DNA from: JAZKAR01 sp040389065
GTDB taxonomy: Bacteria; Pseudomonadota; Gammaproteobacteria; Burkholderiales; Casimicrobiaceae
Reading direction: 5' to 3'
DNA: 49,478 bases
Assembly: GCA_040389065.1 (NCBI GenBank)
Contig: JAZKAR010000010.1
Location: forward strand, 1-49,478
This document shows, piece after piece, positions 1 through 7,422 of this stretch. The translations under genes were made by a program, and so were the position numbers. A model generated the notes under the pieces. The model searched no databases and was not told the origin of the DNA. It worked only from the letters and a program-made list of their open reading frames with translations. Positions within the stretch are counted from its first letter, which is position 1. Each line of letters begins with the position of its first letter.

Positions 1-1614
1 CCCGGTATCAATTGTGCCGTTTTCATTGCGATCGTATACCAGCCAGCCATCATCAGGCTTGAGCCAGCCAGTGCCGGTTTTAACGCCATCGCCATCGTGA
101 TCAAAATAAATTAGCGTGCCATCTTGACTGCTAACAGTCTCAATGCCGTCGCCATCTAAATCTAACGCCAGCGGATCGCGGCGAATGGCTCCACCGCCTG
201 CTGCGCCTGCACCGCCGCTGCCAGGGCCGCCTGAGCTGCCGCCACCGCCGGAATTTCCTCCGCTTCCTGCTCCACTTCCTGCTCCACTTCCTGCTCCGCT
301 ACTGCCTGTGCTTCCACCAGATGAACTGCCTCCAGAACTGCCACCACCAGAGCTTCCACCACCGTCTCCCCCTATTCCGCCACTGATAGGAGGGGGATTA
401 TTAAAAGCTTTTATCAAACTTATCATTCTTTCCGCAGGGTTATCAGTTGCCCAGCTTAAATCAGACTTTGCAAGGTTTTCATTAAAACTACTAATGCGTG
501 CATTCCACTGTTGTAGATTAAAAGATACTGGTGCGGGGCTATCAGGTAAAAGTTCAGTGCTTAATTTGAGCTGGGGGTTGCTTACGTTGAGGCCGAATTG
601 ATTGCTAATGAAGTCGTGAGCGTTGCCAAGATCGACAGTTTGGGTTGAAAGGGAGCCATCTTCATTTTCTATTTTTAATTTTAAGTCTGAACCACCCTCA
701 GGAGTAAACTCAATTAAAGGCACGTCAACTAATGATTGCGGACGATCCCAAATAGGATTGTTTTTTGTCAAATTTGAAATACCTACCATGGTATCCCAAA
801 GTGTTAAAAACCGATTATCTGCAGTAAGGGCATTTATTTCTGGGGCAGAAGAAAGGTAACGAAAATCAATTAAAGACTCATCATTTTCCTTTCTATAGCT
901 ATTTACAATATCCTCACACCATTGACCATATACATCTTTATATTTTTGCCCATTTTGAGCTGTCATATTAGCGACCAAATTTGCTAAGGCTTTTTCAGAA
1001 TCTGTCATTATATAATTAGACGTTGTTAAATCTCTAAAAGCAGGATTATATTTAAAATCTTGTGATAAACTTCTTAAAATACTTTCATTATTTAATTCAC
1101 CATTAGCTTGAACATTAATATCTAAGGTATTTCTTAATTCATCTGCAACTTTTAAATTCCACCGTACTGCCTGCCCTTCATCTATTAATCGTAAATCTAA
1201 ACATTGCTGTATAGCTTGTTTTGCTAAAGCATCATCATTAGTGCTTGCTGCAATTTGCCCTAATTTACTAGCTATTTCTCTAGACTGCATGCCTGCGGAA
1301 CGATATACAAAATGACCAAGCTCATGTGATAAAAGTGTGATAATAGCGTTGGGATCATCTGTTAAACGGCTAGCTAAATAATCTGAATTGATTGATATAG
1401 TTGCTTTTCCATTATTATTCTCTATATCGGATAGCTCATGTTGTGCCATACTTATTTCTGGATTAATAGTAAAATTTATTTTTCCTTTATTTTCATAAAA
1501 AACATTAATAGCAGCCTGGAAAGAAGAAGATTTATTATAGGCTTTATCAATAATTAAAAGTTGTTCATTATTAAGAAATGGTTTAATATCATTTATAAAA
1601 TTATTGTAGCTCAT
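1..1614 (-). CDS. HELGH metallopeptidase-like protein with Gly/Ser linker and calcium-binding module (partial, runs off left edge)
   Basis: The reading frame is open from ATG 1614 to the window edge (537 codons and continuing). Residues 97-101 read HELGH, with DEGQA at about 145-149. This is the spacing of a gluzincin-type zinc protease: two His and a Glu in HExxH, with a downstream Glu as third ligand. No Sec signal peptide is visible at the N-terminus. After roughly 420 residues comes a Gly/Ser-rich linker, then IRRDPLALDLDGDGIETV and further DxDxDG and DRNENG loops, a calcium-binding module known from large secreted RTX-like and type I-secreted proteins. The ATG overlaps the stop of the upstream exported-protein gene (ATGA), so translation is probably coupled. 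I infer a secreted or contact-delivered protease; the C-terminus and any secretion signal lie outside the window. The peptidase family is not assigned. Confidence 0.75.
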   Translation of the reverse strand, partial: MSYNNFINDIKPFLNNEQLLIIDKAYNKSSSFQAAINVFYENKGKINFTINPEISMAQHELSDIENNNGKATISINSDYLASRLTDDPNAIITLLSHELGHFVYRSAGMQSREIASKLGQIAASTNDDALAKQAIQQCLDLRLIDEGQAVRWNLKVADELRNTLDINVQANGELNNESILRSLSQDFKYNPAFRDLTTSNYIMTDSEKALANLVANMTAQNGQKYKDVYGQWCEDIVNSYRKENDESLIDFRYLSSAPEINALTADNRFLTLWDTMVGISNLTKNNPIWDRPQSLVDVPLIEFTPEGGSDLKLKIENEDGSLSTQTVDLGNAHDFISNQFGLNVSNPQLKLSTELLPDSPAPVSFNLQQWNARISSFNENLAKSDLSWATDNPAERMISLIKAFNNPPPISGGIGGDGGGSSGGGSSGGSSSGGSTGSSGAGSGAGSGAGSGGNSGGGGSSGGPGSGGAGAAGGGAIRRDPLALDLDGDGIETVSSQDGTLIYFDHDGDGVKTGTGWLKPDDGWLVYDRNENGTIDTG

Positions 1615-2198
1615 TTTCCATCTCCTTTGCGCATACGAATCTCTAGTCTTTTGACACAACTTTTCTTAAAAAAATTTCCTTTTCCATCTCCTGAGGTTCC
1701 AGAAAAATAATATGAATACCATATTTTTTCTATTTCATCTTTATTAATATCATAATCTAAAGTTTTTACTCCCATTTTTCGAGAAAAATAAATTGGATAG
1801 TGTGAAGCATCTCTTGCTCTAAAAAACACGTTGGCATCATTAAGTAATTCTTTTACTCTATCTTCATCAATGCAAAATTTTTTGCCATACTCTTCACTCA
1901 TATATAAATCTAGTATATTTTCTCTTTCAAGTGTGCTAACTGGACACCCCATTTTTTTCATACTAGTTACATCATTATCAATCTCTTTTGAAATTTGCTT
2001 AGTTGATAAGTTTTTTCCAGCTAGAAGATAATTTTTATAAATATAATAAAACCTCTTTAAGCACTTCTCCTCTGATGTTAAGTTTTTTTCATCAATAGAA
2101 GATATGTCACTTGAACTATAAGCTTTAGGTATAAAAATTAATGCGATAGCTATAGAAAAACAAGCTACTTTATATGTATAGTTATAATCGCTTTTCAT
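1611..2198 (-). CDS. Small exported Cys-containing protein coupled to the metallopeptidase gene
   Basis: This 195-residue protein is not one I recognise. Residues about 8-28 form a hydrophobic segment ending in AYSSS, a plausible Sec signal peptide, so the mature protein is probably periplasmic or secreted. The mature part is charged and has four cysteines (near EEKC, KKMGC, KKFC and KKSC) that could form disulfides. It sits directly downstream of the broken calcium-module copy and overlaps the metallopeptidase gene by four bases. An exported, disulfide-bonded small protein coupled to a putative protease could be an immunity protein, inhibitor or chaperone; this is inferred from context only. 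Its AT-rich composition contrasts with the GC-richer linker and calcium-module DNA on both sides. Confidence 0.7.
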   Translation of the reverse strand: MKSDYNYTYKVACFSIAIALIFIPKAYSSSDISSIDEKNLTSEEKCLKRFYYIYKNYLLAGKNLSTKQISKEIDNDVTSMKKMGCPVSTLERENILDLYMSEEYGKKFCIDEDRVKELLNDANVFFRARDASHYPIYFSRKMGVKTLDYDINKDEIEKIWYSYYFSGTSGDGKGNFFKKSCVKRLEIRMRKGDGK

Positions 2199-2362
2199 AT
2201 TTAATCTCCATTATTATATGTAATAACAACTTCTGAGCATGCTATATGCGAAAGAGGATAAAAACGTGTATTCTTTTTATAATGAGCTAGCAAAATATAT
2301 TTTTCAATAAAAAACATAAATTAAACAATTGATTTAATTAATTTTACAATTTCACACAAGCT

Positions 2363-3310
2363 CTAACCACAAACCCCTGGCAGGCTTTTTGACTGATCGG
2401 TTAAAGGAACTGCATTGATAAATTGGCTATGAAAGCTATCCATTAATAGCTCTAAATTAGCTGCTGTATTAGCAGCATTCGCGCTATCGGTCGTGCCTGT
2501 ACTGCCACCCGTTTTTGTAAACACCCCAACAGCAGATTGCACATTGCCATTGCCTAAATCAATATTCGTAGCGGTAGCGCCTACCCCTATGGATACAATA
2601 TCTCGCTCAGCAAGGGTGGTTAATTCATTACTTTGGCTTATGCCATCTTGGTTTGCATCTCGCCAAACGCGTAGCTTATTAAAATCAGCATCTTCTTGAT
2701 TAACGAGTCCATCTTGATTTTTATCAAGTTCGCGTAAGGCAGCAAAACCATCGGCAGCTGTTTTGCCGTTTTCTAATACGGTATCGACCCCAAACAGTTC
2801 TGCCCCGGTATCAATTGTGCCGTTTTCATTGCGATCGTATACCAGCCAGCCATCATCAACCAGTGCCGGTTTTAACGCCATCGCCATCGTGATCAAAATA
2901 GATCAACGTGCCATCTTGATTGCTAACGGTCTCAATGCCGTCGCCATCTAAATCTAACGCCAGCGGGTCGCGGCGAATGGCTCCGCCGCCTGCTGCGCCC
3001 GCACCACCACTGCCAGGGCCGCCTGAGCTGCCGCCACCGTTGGAACTTCCTCCGCTTCCGGCTCCGCTGCTGCTTGTACTTCCACCGGATGAGCTGCCTC
3101 CTGAACTACCACTACCACTACCACTACCACTACCACTACCGCCGCCACTACCGCCGCCACCAGAGCCCCCCCATCGATGATAGGCTCTGGGTTATTAAAG
3201 ACATCAATCAAACCTTTAAAGCGCTCAGCAGGATTATCGCGTGCCCAGCTTTCATCTAACTGTGACAACTTTTGGTTTACGTTGTCTACTTTTTGCATCC
3301 AGTTATTTAG
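2363..3310 (-). pseudogene. Frameshifted second copy of the Gly/Ser linker and calcium-binding module
   Basis: This is a duplicate of the linker/calcium part of the gene at the left edge: the DNA at about 2804-3040 closely matches 1-245. It starts without an N-terminal domain, because an IS3-family end lies at 3311, with the frame LNNWMQKVDNVNQ continuing to FNNPEPIIDGG. A run of seven C on the plus strand (3166-3172) puts the Gly/Ser linker out of frame; eight would restore it. Near 2858 the copy lacks 11 bases relative to the first copy, giving VKTGTG followed by a stop. The last 177-codon frame encodes DKNQDGLVNQED and DANQDGISQSNE calcium loops and ends early at SLPGVCG. It is not translatable as one protein as written. 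It may be a silent cassette or decay. Confidence 0.75.
3105..3172. repeat. ACTACC microsatellite and C7 tract in the linker-coding region
   Basis: Six perfect ACTACC units (3105-3140) encode alternating Gly-Ser on the minus strand. After GCCGCC/ACTACC/GCCGCC comes a run of seven C (3166-3172). Both are slippage-prone, and the C run is where the linker reading frame breaks. Confidence 0.85.
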
Positions 3311-3550
3311 TGAGGTAGGTCGTCAATAAAGGAGTCGAAAGAGTTAAGCGGCTAGCTGTTGTCGATCATGCTGCTGTATAAAAGCAGCTGGGGAAAGATA
3401 GCCTAATCGCGCTTGTTTGCGTTGCCGATTGTAAAAGATCTCGATATATTCAGTGATATCTTGTTTTGCTTCCTCTCGTGTTAAATACTTTTTATGGTGA
3501 ACCAGCTCGTTTTTAAGCGTTCCCCAGAAACTCTCAATGGGCGGTCGAGT
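3311..3550 (-). mobile_element. IS3-family remnant: 3' end of orfB transposase
   Basis: On the minus strand the frame ending at 3344 encodes the conserved IS3 OrfB C-terminus: SFWGTLKNELVHHKKYL, then EYIEIFYNRQRKQARLGYLSP. The element ends at 3311 with TGAGGTAGGTCGTC on the plus strand, consistent with a TG...CA terminus. Everything upstream of the PPIES motif is missing, so it cannot encode active transposase. Its end interrupts the calcium-module pseudogene, which probably explains the loss of that gene's 5' part. Confidence 0.8.
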
Positions 3551-3585
3551 CAACCGAAGGGATACTCGACCGCCCATTGAGAGTT
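3529..3585. repeat. 22-bp inverted repeat at the junction of two IS3 fragments
   Basis: The arms 3529-3550 and 3564-3585 are perfectly complementary around a 13-base centre. The arm contains CGACCGCCCATTGAGAG, the PPIES codons of the transposases, present once for each strand. Confidence 0.9.
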
Positions 3586-3823
3586 GGTTTAACAGCTTCA
3601 AGAACGAGCGTATACATGGCATCCAATACGCCACTCATGCCAACATGAAGTCCGCCAGTTTCGAATATATTGAGGTGTTTTACAACCGGAAGCGGCAACA
3701 TTCGACCCTCGGCTATAGGTCGCCCATTCAGTTTTTGGAACGATGGCGCAACGCACAATATCAAGAAAAACTGATAGCATGAATCCCACCCTTTGGAAGA
3801 CGAAAAACCAGGGCAAGCTCACA
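3551..3823 (+). mobile_element. Second, different IS3-family remnant in opposite orientation
   Basis: The plus-strand frame ending at 3782 encodes SWFNSFKNERIHG, then EYIEVFYNRKRQHSTLGYRSP, the C-terminus of an IS3 OrfB of a different subgroup from the minus-strand fragment. The probable element end is near 3823 (GGGCAAGCTCACA). The two 5'-truncated transposase genes are joined head to head at the same conserved PPIES codons. Confidence 0.8.
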
Positions 3824-4054
3824 TAGCCTCTAAAATTATTTAAATACCATTAAGCATCTACTGACACTTTTGATTATTTTTTAGCAAAAAAAAAACAATA
3901 ACCAATTGATAATAAACAACATTTATTCTTTTAAATTAAAATTACGATTAATTTTAATTATTTTCCCTCAAAAAACAAACGAAATATTAGAAAAAACAAA
4001 AAATCTTAAACATAAAAAATATAAGAATCAAATATTTAAAAACAACTTCTCAAT

Positions 4055-4109
4055 TTCGTTTAAATTTCGTTTAATTTCGTTTGACTTCGTTTAATTTTCT
4101 TGTTACTAT
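4055..4109 (+). promoter_or_regulatory. Sigma70-like promoter overlapped by four phased TTCGTTT repeats
   Basis: TTGACT (4081-4086) and TACTAT (4104-4109) are separated by 17 bases, close to consensus. Four copies of TTCGTTT start at 4055, 4066, 4076 and 4086, about one helical turn apart, and run into the -35 box. This looks like a site for a cooperative regulator or a bent-DNA element. About 300 bases upstream (3824-4054) are very AT-rich with no gene I can support. Confidence 0.55.
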
Positions 4110-4164
4110 TCTTCTTATACAGATTAATAACGTTTTAAAAGAACCACCAATCAGGAGAATCAAA

Positions 4165-4245
4165 ATGCATATCATTACTATCGTAGGTGTATGTGTTGCT
4201 ATTAAAGTTGTTCAATTCGCAATGGCTGTTCAGGCAGTTTTATAA
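4165..4245 (+). CDS. 26-residue hydrophobic peptide
   Basis: The short ORF encodes MHIITIVGVCVAIKVVQF followed by AMAVQAVL. TCAGGAGAA lies just upstream, giving a well-placed ribosome binding site, and a good promoter lies about 55 bases before the start. The peptide is almost entirely hydrophobic with one His, one Cys and one Lys, and could form a single membrane helix. I do not recognise it; a small membrane regulator or a type I toxin-like peptide are possible. Support comes from promoter, ribosome binding site and ORF spacing rather than homology. Confidence 0.45.
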   Translation: MHIITIVGVCVAIKVVQFAMAVQAVL

Positions 4246-4674
4246 ATACTGATTTCTTTTAAAAATTTAATTATTAACAATCAAAAACTTAAAATAGATT
4301 TGTATTATTTATTCGATTATGATTTTATGATCCATATAAATAATGTTTATTTGTCAAAAAATACTGATTTTTAATTTTTTCAGATTAAAGAATAATTGCT
4401 GCAATACTGCTAAGTTTTATTTATATTTTAAATACACAATGTTAAAAAAATAACTGTATTGTTAGAGTATTGTCTCTTTCAATTAAAAATAAAAACAGAA
4501 GAAAAAATAAGTTCAAAATTTTATTTTCTTTAATGTAATCATCGCTCTGACGATTCAACCCTTATTGTTTAGTGATAGGGTAAAACGATCATTTTTCCTA
4601 TTTTTTAAATATTTGATTGATTCTTATTGATATACAACGTTATAGTTTTTTATCTTTCCCTCGCAGGCACGCTA
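4246..4674. other. AT-rich intergenic region
   Basis: I see no coding sequence here and no convincing terminator after the 26-residue peptide. The stretch is strongly AT-rich, with several homopolymer runs, and presumably holds the promoter of the IHF-like gene. Confidence 0.6.
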
Positions 4675-5058
4675 ATGAATCTTTCTGACTTGGTTATCCG
4701 TATAAGTTTTTTTTCAGGAATGAGCATTCGTCAGACTGAAAAAATCGTTGATTGCATCTTATCCGATATGAGTAATACGCTTGCCGCTGGTCAACGGATT
4801 GAAATCCGAGGATTTGGTACATTTGATTTAAGCTTAAGACCTGCTCGTATAGCCAGAAATCCGCGTACAGGCGAAAAGTTCTCTACGATAGGAAAATATT
4901 TTCCTGCCTTTAAAGCGGGAAAATACTTAAAAGAGAAATTAAGCTATCCATCTAAGCATGATCAAATGCTCGCTATAACCAAAGATGCAGCTACATTAAA
5001 ACAATCTATACGCATTTTGACTGCTTTAAACAATGTGATTCAAGCCCCTTCTGCTTAA
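4675..5058 (+). CDS. Integration host factor beta / HU-family DNA-bending protein
   Basis: The 127-residue product has the HU/IHF fold signature. The N-terminal helices are NLSDLVIRISFFSGMS, followed by the IhfB-like strand GQRIEIRGFGTFDLSLRPAR, then ARNPRTGEKF, the DNA-intercalating beta-arm with its conserved Pro. RIEIRGFGTF is closest to IhfB. It has about 30 extra C-terminal residues beyond the usual 94, with no recognisable domain. I chose ATG 4675 because upstream in-frame residues are unlike the family and the protein then begins where IhfB does. It probably bends DNA in nucleoid organisation or recombination. It is likely a paralogue rather than the housekeeping ihfB, given its divergence and accessory neighbours. 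Confidence 0.85.
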   Translation: MNLSDLVIRISFFSGMSIRQTEKIVDCILSDMSNTLAAGQRIEIRGFGTFDLSLRPARIARNPRTGEKFSTIGKYFPAFKAGKYLKEKLSYPSKHDQMLAITKDAATLKQSIRILTALNNVIQAPSA

Positions 5059-5119
5059 ACCAAAAGCCAGTACTTATTTGAATGAGACGGTATATACCAA
5101 CAAATAATGTGGAATCATA

Positions 5120-5299
5120 ATGCAAACAATTAATTCAGAGCATCGAGATACAAAGGCATGGGAAGCAGGACTCAAAGCAGGTGAAGAAGGCAAAGGATTG
5201 AATAAATGCCCTCATAGCGCAGGCTCGCTGCAGCAGAAAAGCTGGCAGCAAGGCTACTCAGAAGGTTTAGCTAGAAGAAAAAACTCTATTGGAGGTTGA
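5120..5299 (+). CDS. RMF/CrpP-like small protein
   Basis: This 59-residue ORF begins at ATG 5120 and contains AWEAGLKAGEEGKGLNKCPH and then SWQQGYSEGLARRK. The pattern of a Gly-rich helix, a CP motif and W-x-x-G-[YW]-x-E-[GA] followed by a basic tail matches ribosome modulation factor and the related CrpP-like proteins. RMF binds 70S ribosomes near the anti-Shine-Dalgarno region and promotes dimerisation in stationary phase. Whether this relative binds ribosomes is inferred. No strong ribosome binding site precedes it. It lies between the IHF-like gene (61 bases upstream) and the DUF4143 ATPase. Confidence 0.6.
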   Translation: MQTINSEHRDTKAWEAGLKAGEEGKGLNKCPHSAGSLQQKSWQQGYSEGLARRKNSIGG

Positions 5300-5391
5300 T
5301 CAGCACATTGCTCGGTTTCATTCTAAGTTCTGGGTTTACTAAAATTTCTTTCAATATCCCTAATTTACGTTAAAATATACTTTCTTCTTTT

Positions 5392-5432
5392 ATTATTGTA
5401 TTTTATCCAACACATGGATAAAATACAATAAT
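5392..5432. promoter_or_regulatory. 17-bp-arm palindrome overlapping the ATPase start codon
   Basis: The left arm 5392-5408 (ATTATTGTATTTTATCC) and right arm 5416-5432 are perfectly complementary around a 7-base loop. The right arm includes AT of the ATG at 5431. In DNA it could be an operator (TATCC-N7-GGATA core); in RNA it would hide the start codon in a hairpin. Confidence 0.8.
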
Positions 5433-6603
5433 GATTCCTAGATATATTTATCCCTTTGTTGAAGATGCATTGCGTCTTCAAGCTGCAGTAGCCCTAATTG
5501 GTCCTCGCCAGGTAGGAAAGACAACGCTTGCACTCCAAATAGGTGAGCAAAGAAATGCTATTTATCTAGACCTTGAAGATCGAGATGATCGGGCAAAACT
5601 TGAAAATCCTGTTCTATTTTTAGAGCATGCTGAAGACCGTTTAGTGATATTAGACGAGATCCATCGGGTTCCTGAACTCTTTCAAACATTGCGTGGTGTG
5701 ATTGATAAAGGGCGCCGCAAAAACAAAGGAAAAGGCCGATTTTTAATACTTGGATCTGCTTCTATCGATTTATTGCGCCAGTCAGGAGAAAGCTTAGCAG
5801 GTAGAATTGAATATATTAATATGACGCCTGTTAGCGCCATAGAAATAGCGGCCGATCGGTTAAGTCGCGAGCGACTCTGGTTAAGAGGAGGATTTCCTGA
5901 AAGCTATTTAGCCGAAAGCGATGCAGATAGCCTTCGGCTACGCAAAAGTTTTATACGAACGTATCTTGAGCGTGATATTCCCACGTTCGGACCCCGTATC
6001 CCAGCCGAAACCATGGAACGACTTTGGACGATGCTAGCGCATCATCAAGGGAGTTTACTCAATGCGGCTGAGTTAGCGAGATCCTTATCAATCAGCACTC
6101 AGTCAGTGACACGCTACATTGATCTGCTTGTAGATCTGTTATTAGTACGTCGCTTACCTCCCTATCATGCCAATGTCGGAAAACGTTTAGTTAAGTCACA
6201 TAAAGTTTTCGTCCGCGATAGTGGTCTCATACATGCACTTCTTAATATCGAGAACTTAGAAAGGCTTGCCGGTCATCCCATTGTAGGCGCAAGTTGGGAG
6301 GGGTTCGCGTTAGAAACATTACTTTCAGTATTACCCTGGCGAAGCCAGGCATTCTTTTATCGAACAGCCGTAGGGGCAGAAGTTGATTTACTGATTGAAC
6401 ATGCAGATGGCACTCTGTGGGCAATTGAAATTAAGCGAGGGATGGCAGGAAAGGTAGCACGTGGATTCCATGAGGCACGTAAAGATTTAAATCCCACCCG
6501 TTGTTTTGCAGTGTATGCCGGTGATGATCGTTATCCGCTTTCAGAAGGTATTGAGGCTATTGGACTACGAGAAATGGCAGATGAATTAGCGAAATTGGCA
6601 TAA
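5431..6603 (+). CDS. AAA-type ATPase with DUF4143 C-terminal domain
   Basis: The 390-residue protein has an N-terminal P-loop ATPase domain with Walker A GPRQVGKTT (about residues 24-32) and Walker B LVILDEIHR (about 71-79). Next comes a winged-helix-like segment (SLLNAAELARSLSISTQSV, about 205-225). The C-terminal DUF4143 domain contains AEVDLLIE and AIEIKRG, a PD-(D/E)xK nuclease-like signature. Proteins of this family are common in bacteria, often in accessory regions, and their function is mostly unknown. The length fits the family. The start codon is buried in a perfect palindrome and has only a weak, distant GGA upstream, so translation may be structure-controlled or autoregulated. It appears monocistronic. 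Confidence 0.88.
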   Translation: MIPRYIYPFVEDALRLQAAVALIGPRQVGKTTLALQIGEQRNAIYLDLEDRDDRAKLENPVLFLEHAEDRLVILDEIHRVPELFQTLRGVIDKGRRKNKGKGRFLILGSASIDLLRQSGESLAGRIEYINMTPVSAIEIAADRLSRERLWLRGGFPESYLAESDADSLRLRKSFIRTYLERDIPTFGPRIPAETMERLWTMLAHHQGSLLNAAELARSLSISTQSVTRYIDLLVDLLLVRRLPPYHANVGKRLVKSHKVFVRDSGLIHALLNIENLERLAGHPIVGASWEGFALETLLSVLPWRSQAFFYRTAVGAEVDLLIEHADGTLWAIEIKRGMAGKVARGFHEARKDLNPTRCFAVYAGDDRYPLSEGIEAIGLREMADELAKLA

Positions 6604-6643
6604 TCAATTCCTATTCATGCAGTTTGAATTTTGATAATGTGTA

Positions 6644-6665
6644 GAAAGCTAAATATTTAGCTTTC
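6644..6665. terminator. Perfect 22-bp palindrome after the ATPase gene
   Basis: GAAAGCTAAATATTTAGCTT plus TC forms a perfect palindrome 40 bases after the ATPase stop. A pyrimidine-rich CTCTCTTC follows rather than a clean T run, so it is a candidate terminator or RNA-stability hairpin. Confidence 0.5.
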
Positions 6666-6703
6666 CTCTCTTCATAAAAAACATTTAAAAAATTATTAAA
6701 CTA

Positions 6704-6732
6704 TTGTTTATATTTATATTTTTTGTTATTAT
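6704..6732 (+). promoter_or_regulatory. Candidate promoter of the cold-shock gene
   Basis: TTGTTT and TATTAT are separated by 17 bases. It would give a 5' leader of about 135 bases before ATG 6874, the long untranslated leader typical of cspA-type mRNAs. Confidence 0.45.
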
Positions 6733-6873
6733 GTTTTTGCAAGTTATTCAAGTAGTAGGTAAGTATGTTAAATGTAGTCGCTTTCAGCGATTTTTCAGTT
6801 GTTCTATGAACTTTTCCTTGATTTCTATGTATATCGAGCATGTGCTCACTCATTAATTTTAAGGAAATTTAGT

Positions 6874-7077
6874 ATGGCAACAGGTATTGTTAAGTGGTTT
6901 AATGAATCTAAAGGTTTTGGTTTTATTACGCCTGATAATGGTAGTGAAGATTTATTTGCGCATTTCTCTGAAATACGCTCAGAAGGCTTTAAAACCCTTC
7001 AAGAAAACCAACGTGTCAGCTTTGATGTGACTCAAGGTAAAAAGGGTCAACAAGCCTCTAATATTCAGATTATCTAA
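6874..7077 (+). CDS. Cold-shock domain protein (CspA family)
   Basis: The 67-residue protein is a single cold-shock domain. It starts MATGIVKWFNESKGFGFITP, containing the RNP1 motif KGFGFI, with DLFAHFSEI as RNP2. It binds single-stranded RNA and DNA and acts as an RNA chaperone or antiterminator. ATG 6874 was chosen because it is the family's start and is preceded by AAGGA at 6861-6865; in-frame codons upstream are leader. A strong terminator follows 20 bases after the stop, so it is monocistronic. A specific csp paralogue cannot be named. Confidence 0.95.
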   Translation: MATGIVKWFNESKGFGFITPDNGSEDLFAHFSEIRSEGFKTLQENQRVSFDVTQGKKGQQASNIQII

Positions 7078-7098
7078 ATTGATTTTTAGATTTAAGCT

Positions 7099-7129
7099 AA
7101 AAAACCTCGCCTATATAGCGAGGTTTTTT
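7099..7129 (+). terminator. Rho-independent terminator of the cold-shock gene
   Basis: AAAAAACCTCGC and GCGAGGTTTTTT pair perfectly around a 7-base loop, ending in a T run. Confidence 0.95.
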
Positions 7130-7191
7130 GTTTCTAAAATAACTATAATTAAGTAAATCGTTTTAGGAAATTTTTAGTATGTTATTTACAG

Positions 7192-7422
7192 ATGCGCAAA
7201 GCTTTTGAGTTTGTTGGCTCATTAATCGTTTCTTCTACTTTCTCTCATACTCAAACAACAAATCCATTATGTTTTAATTGTGCGAGCCATGTCACTTCAA
7301 TCATTGCTCATACCGGACAAATTGTTTGGCAATGTAATTTCTGTGACGAAGAAGGAATTATTACCAATTGGCATAAAACAGTGTGGGATATGACAGATTT
7401 TAGTTATAAGAAACTATCTTGA
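7192..7422 (+). CDS. Small zinc-ribbon protein of unknown function
   Basis: The 76-residue product has two CxxC knuckles, CFNC (about 27-30) and CNFC (about 48-51), spaced as in a zinc ribbon, followed by DEEGIITNW and TVWDM. Small proteins with the pattern C-x-N-C...W-x-C-x-x-C-x-D-E-G-x-I-x-x-W occur in many proteobacteria as uncharacterised zinc ribbons. The ATG at 7192 has no adjacent ribosome binding site. A better-placed AGGAAA precedes an out-of-frame ATG at 7179 that encodes only nine residues (MLFTDAQSF) and overlaps this start. The gene may be coupled to that short leader, or its true 5' end may be frameshifted. Confidence 0.65.
   Translation: MRKAFEFVGSLIVSSTFSHTQTTNPLCFNCASHVTSIIAHTGQIVWQCNFCDEEGIITNWHKTVWDMTDFSYKKLS

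Noticed and set aside
162..362. Minus-strand Val/Ala/Glu-rich ORF
   Set aside because: It is an out-of-frame reading of the same linker; the frame that continues from the HELGH domain gives Gly/Ser.
143..601. Proline-rich plus-strand ORF
   Set aside because: It is the complement of the Gly/Ser linker of the minus-strand metallopeptidase-like gene; the Pro pattern is the antisense of Gly codons.
3906..4094. 62-codon plus-strand ORF in AT-rich DNA
   Set aside because: Low complexity (Lys/Asn/Ile/Phe), no ribosome binding site, and it runs through the phased repeats and -35 box.
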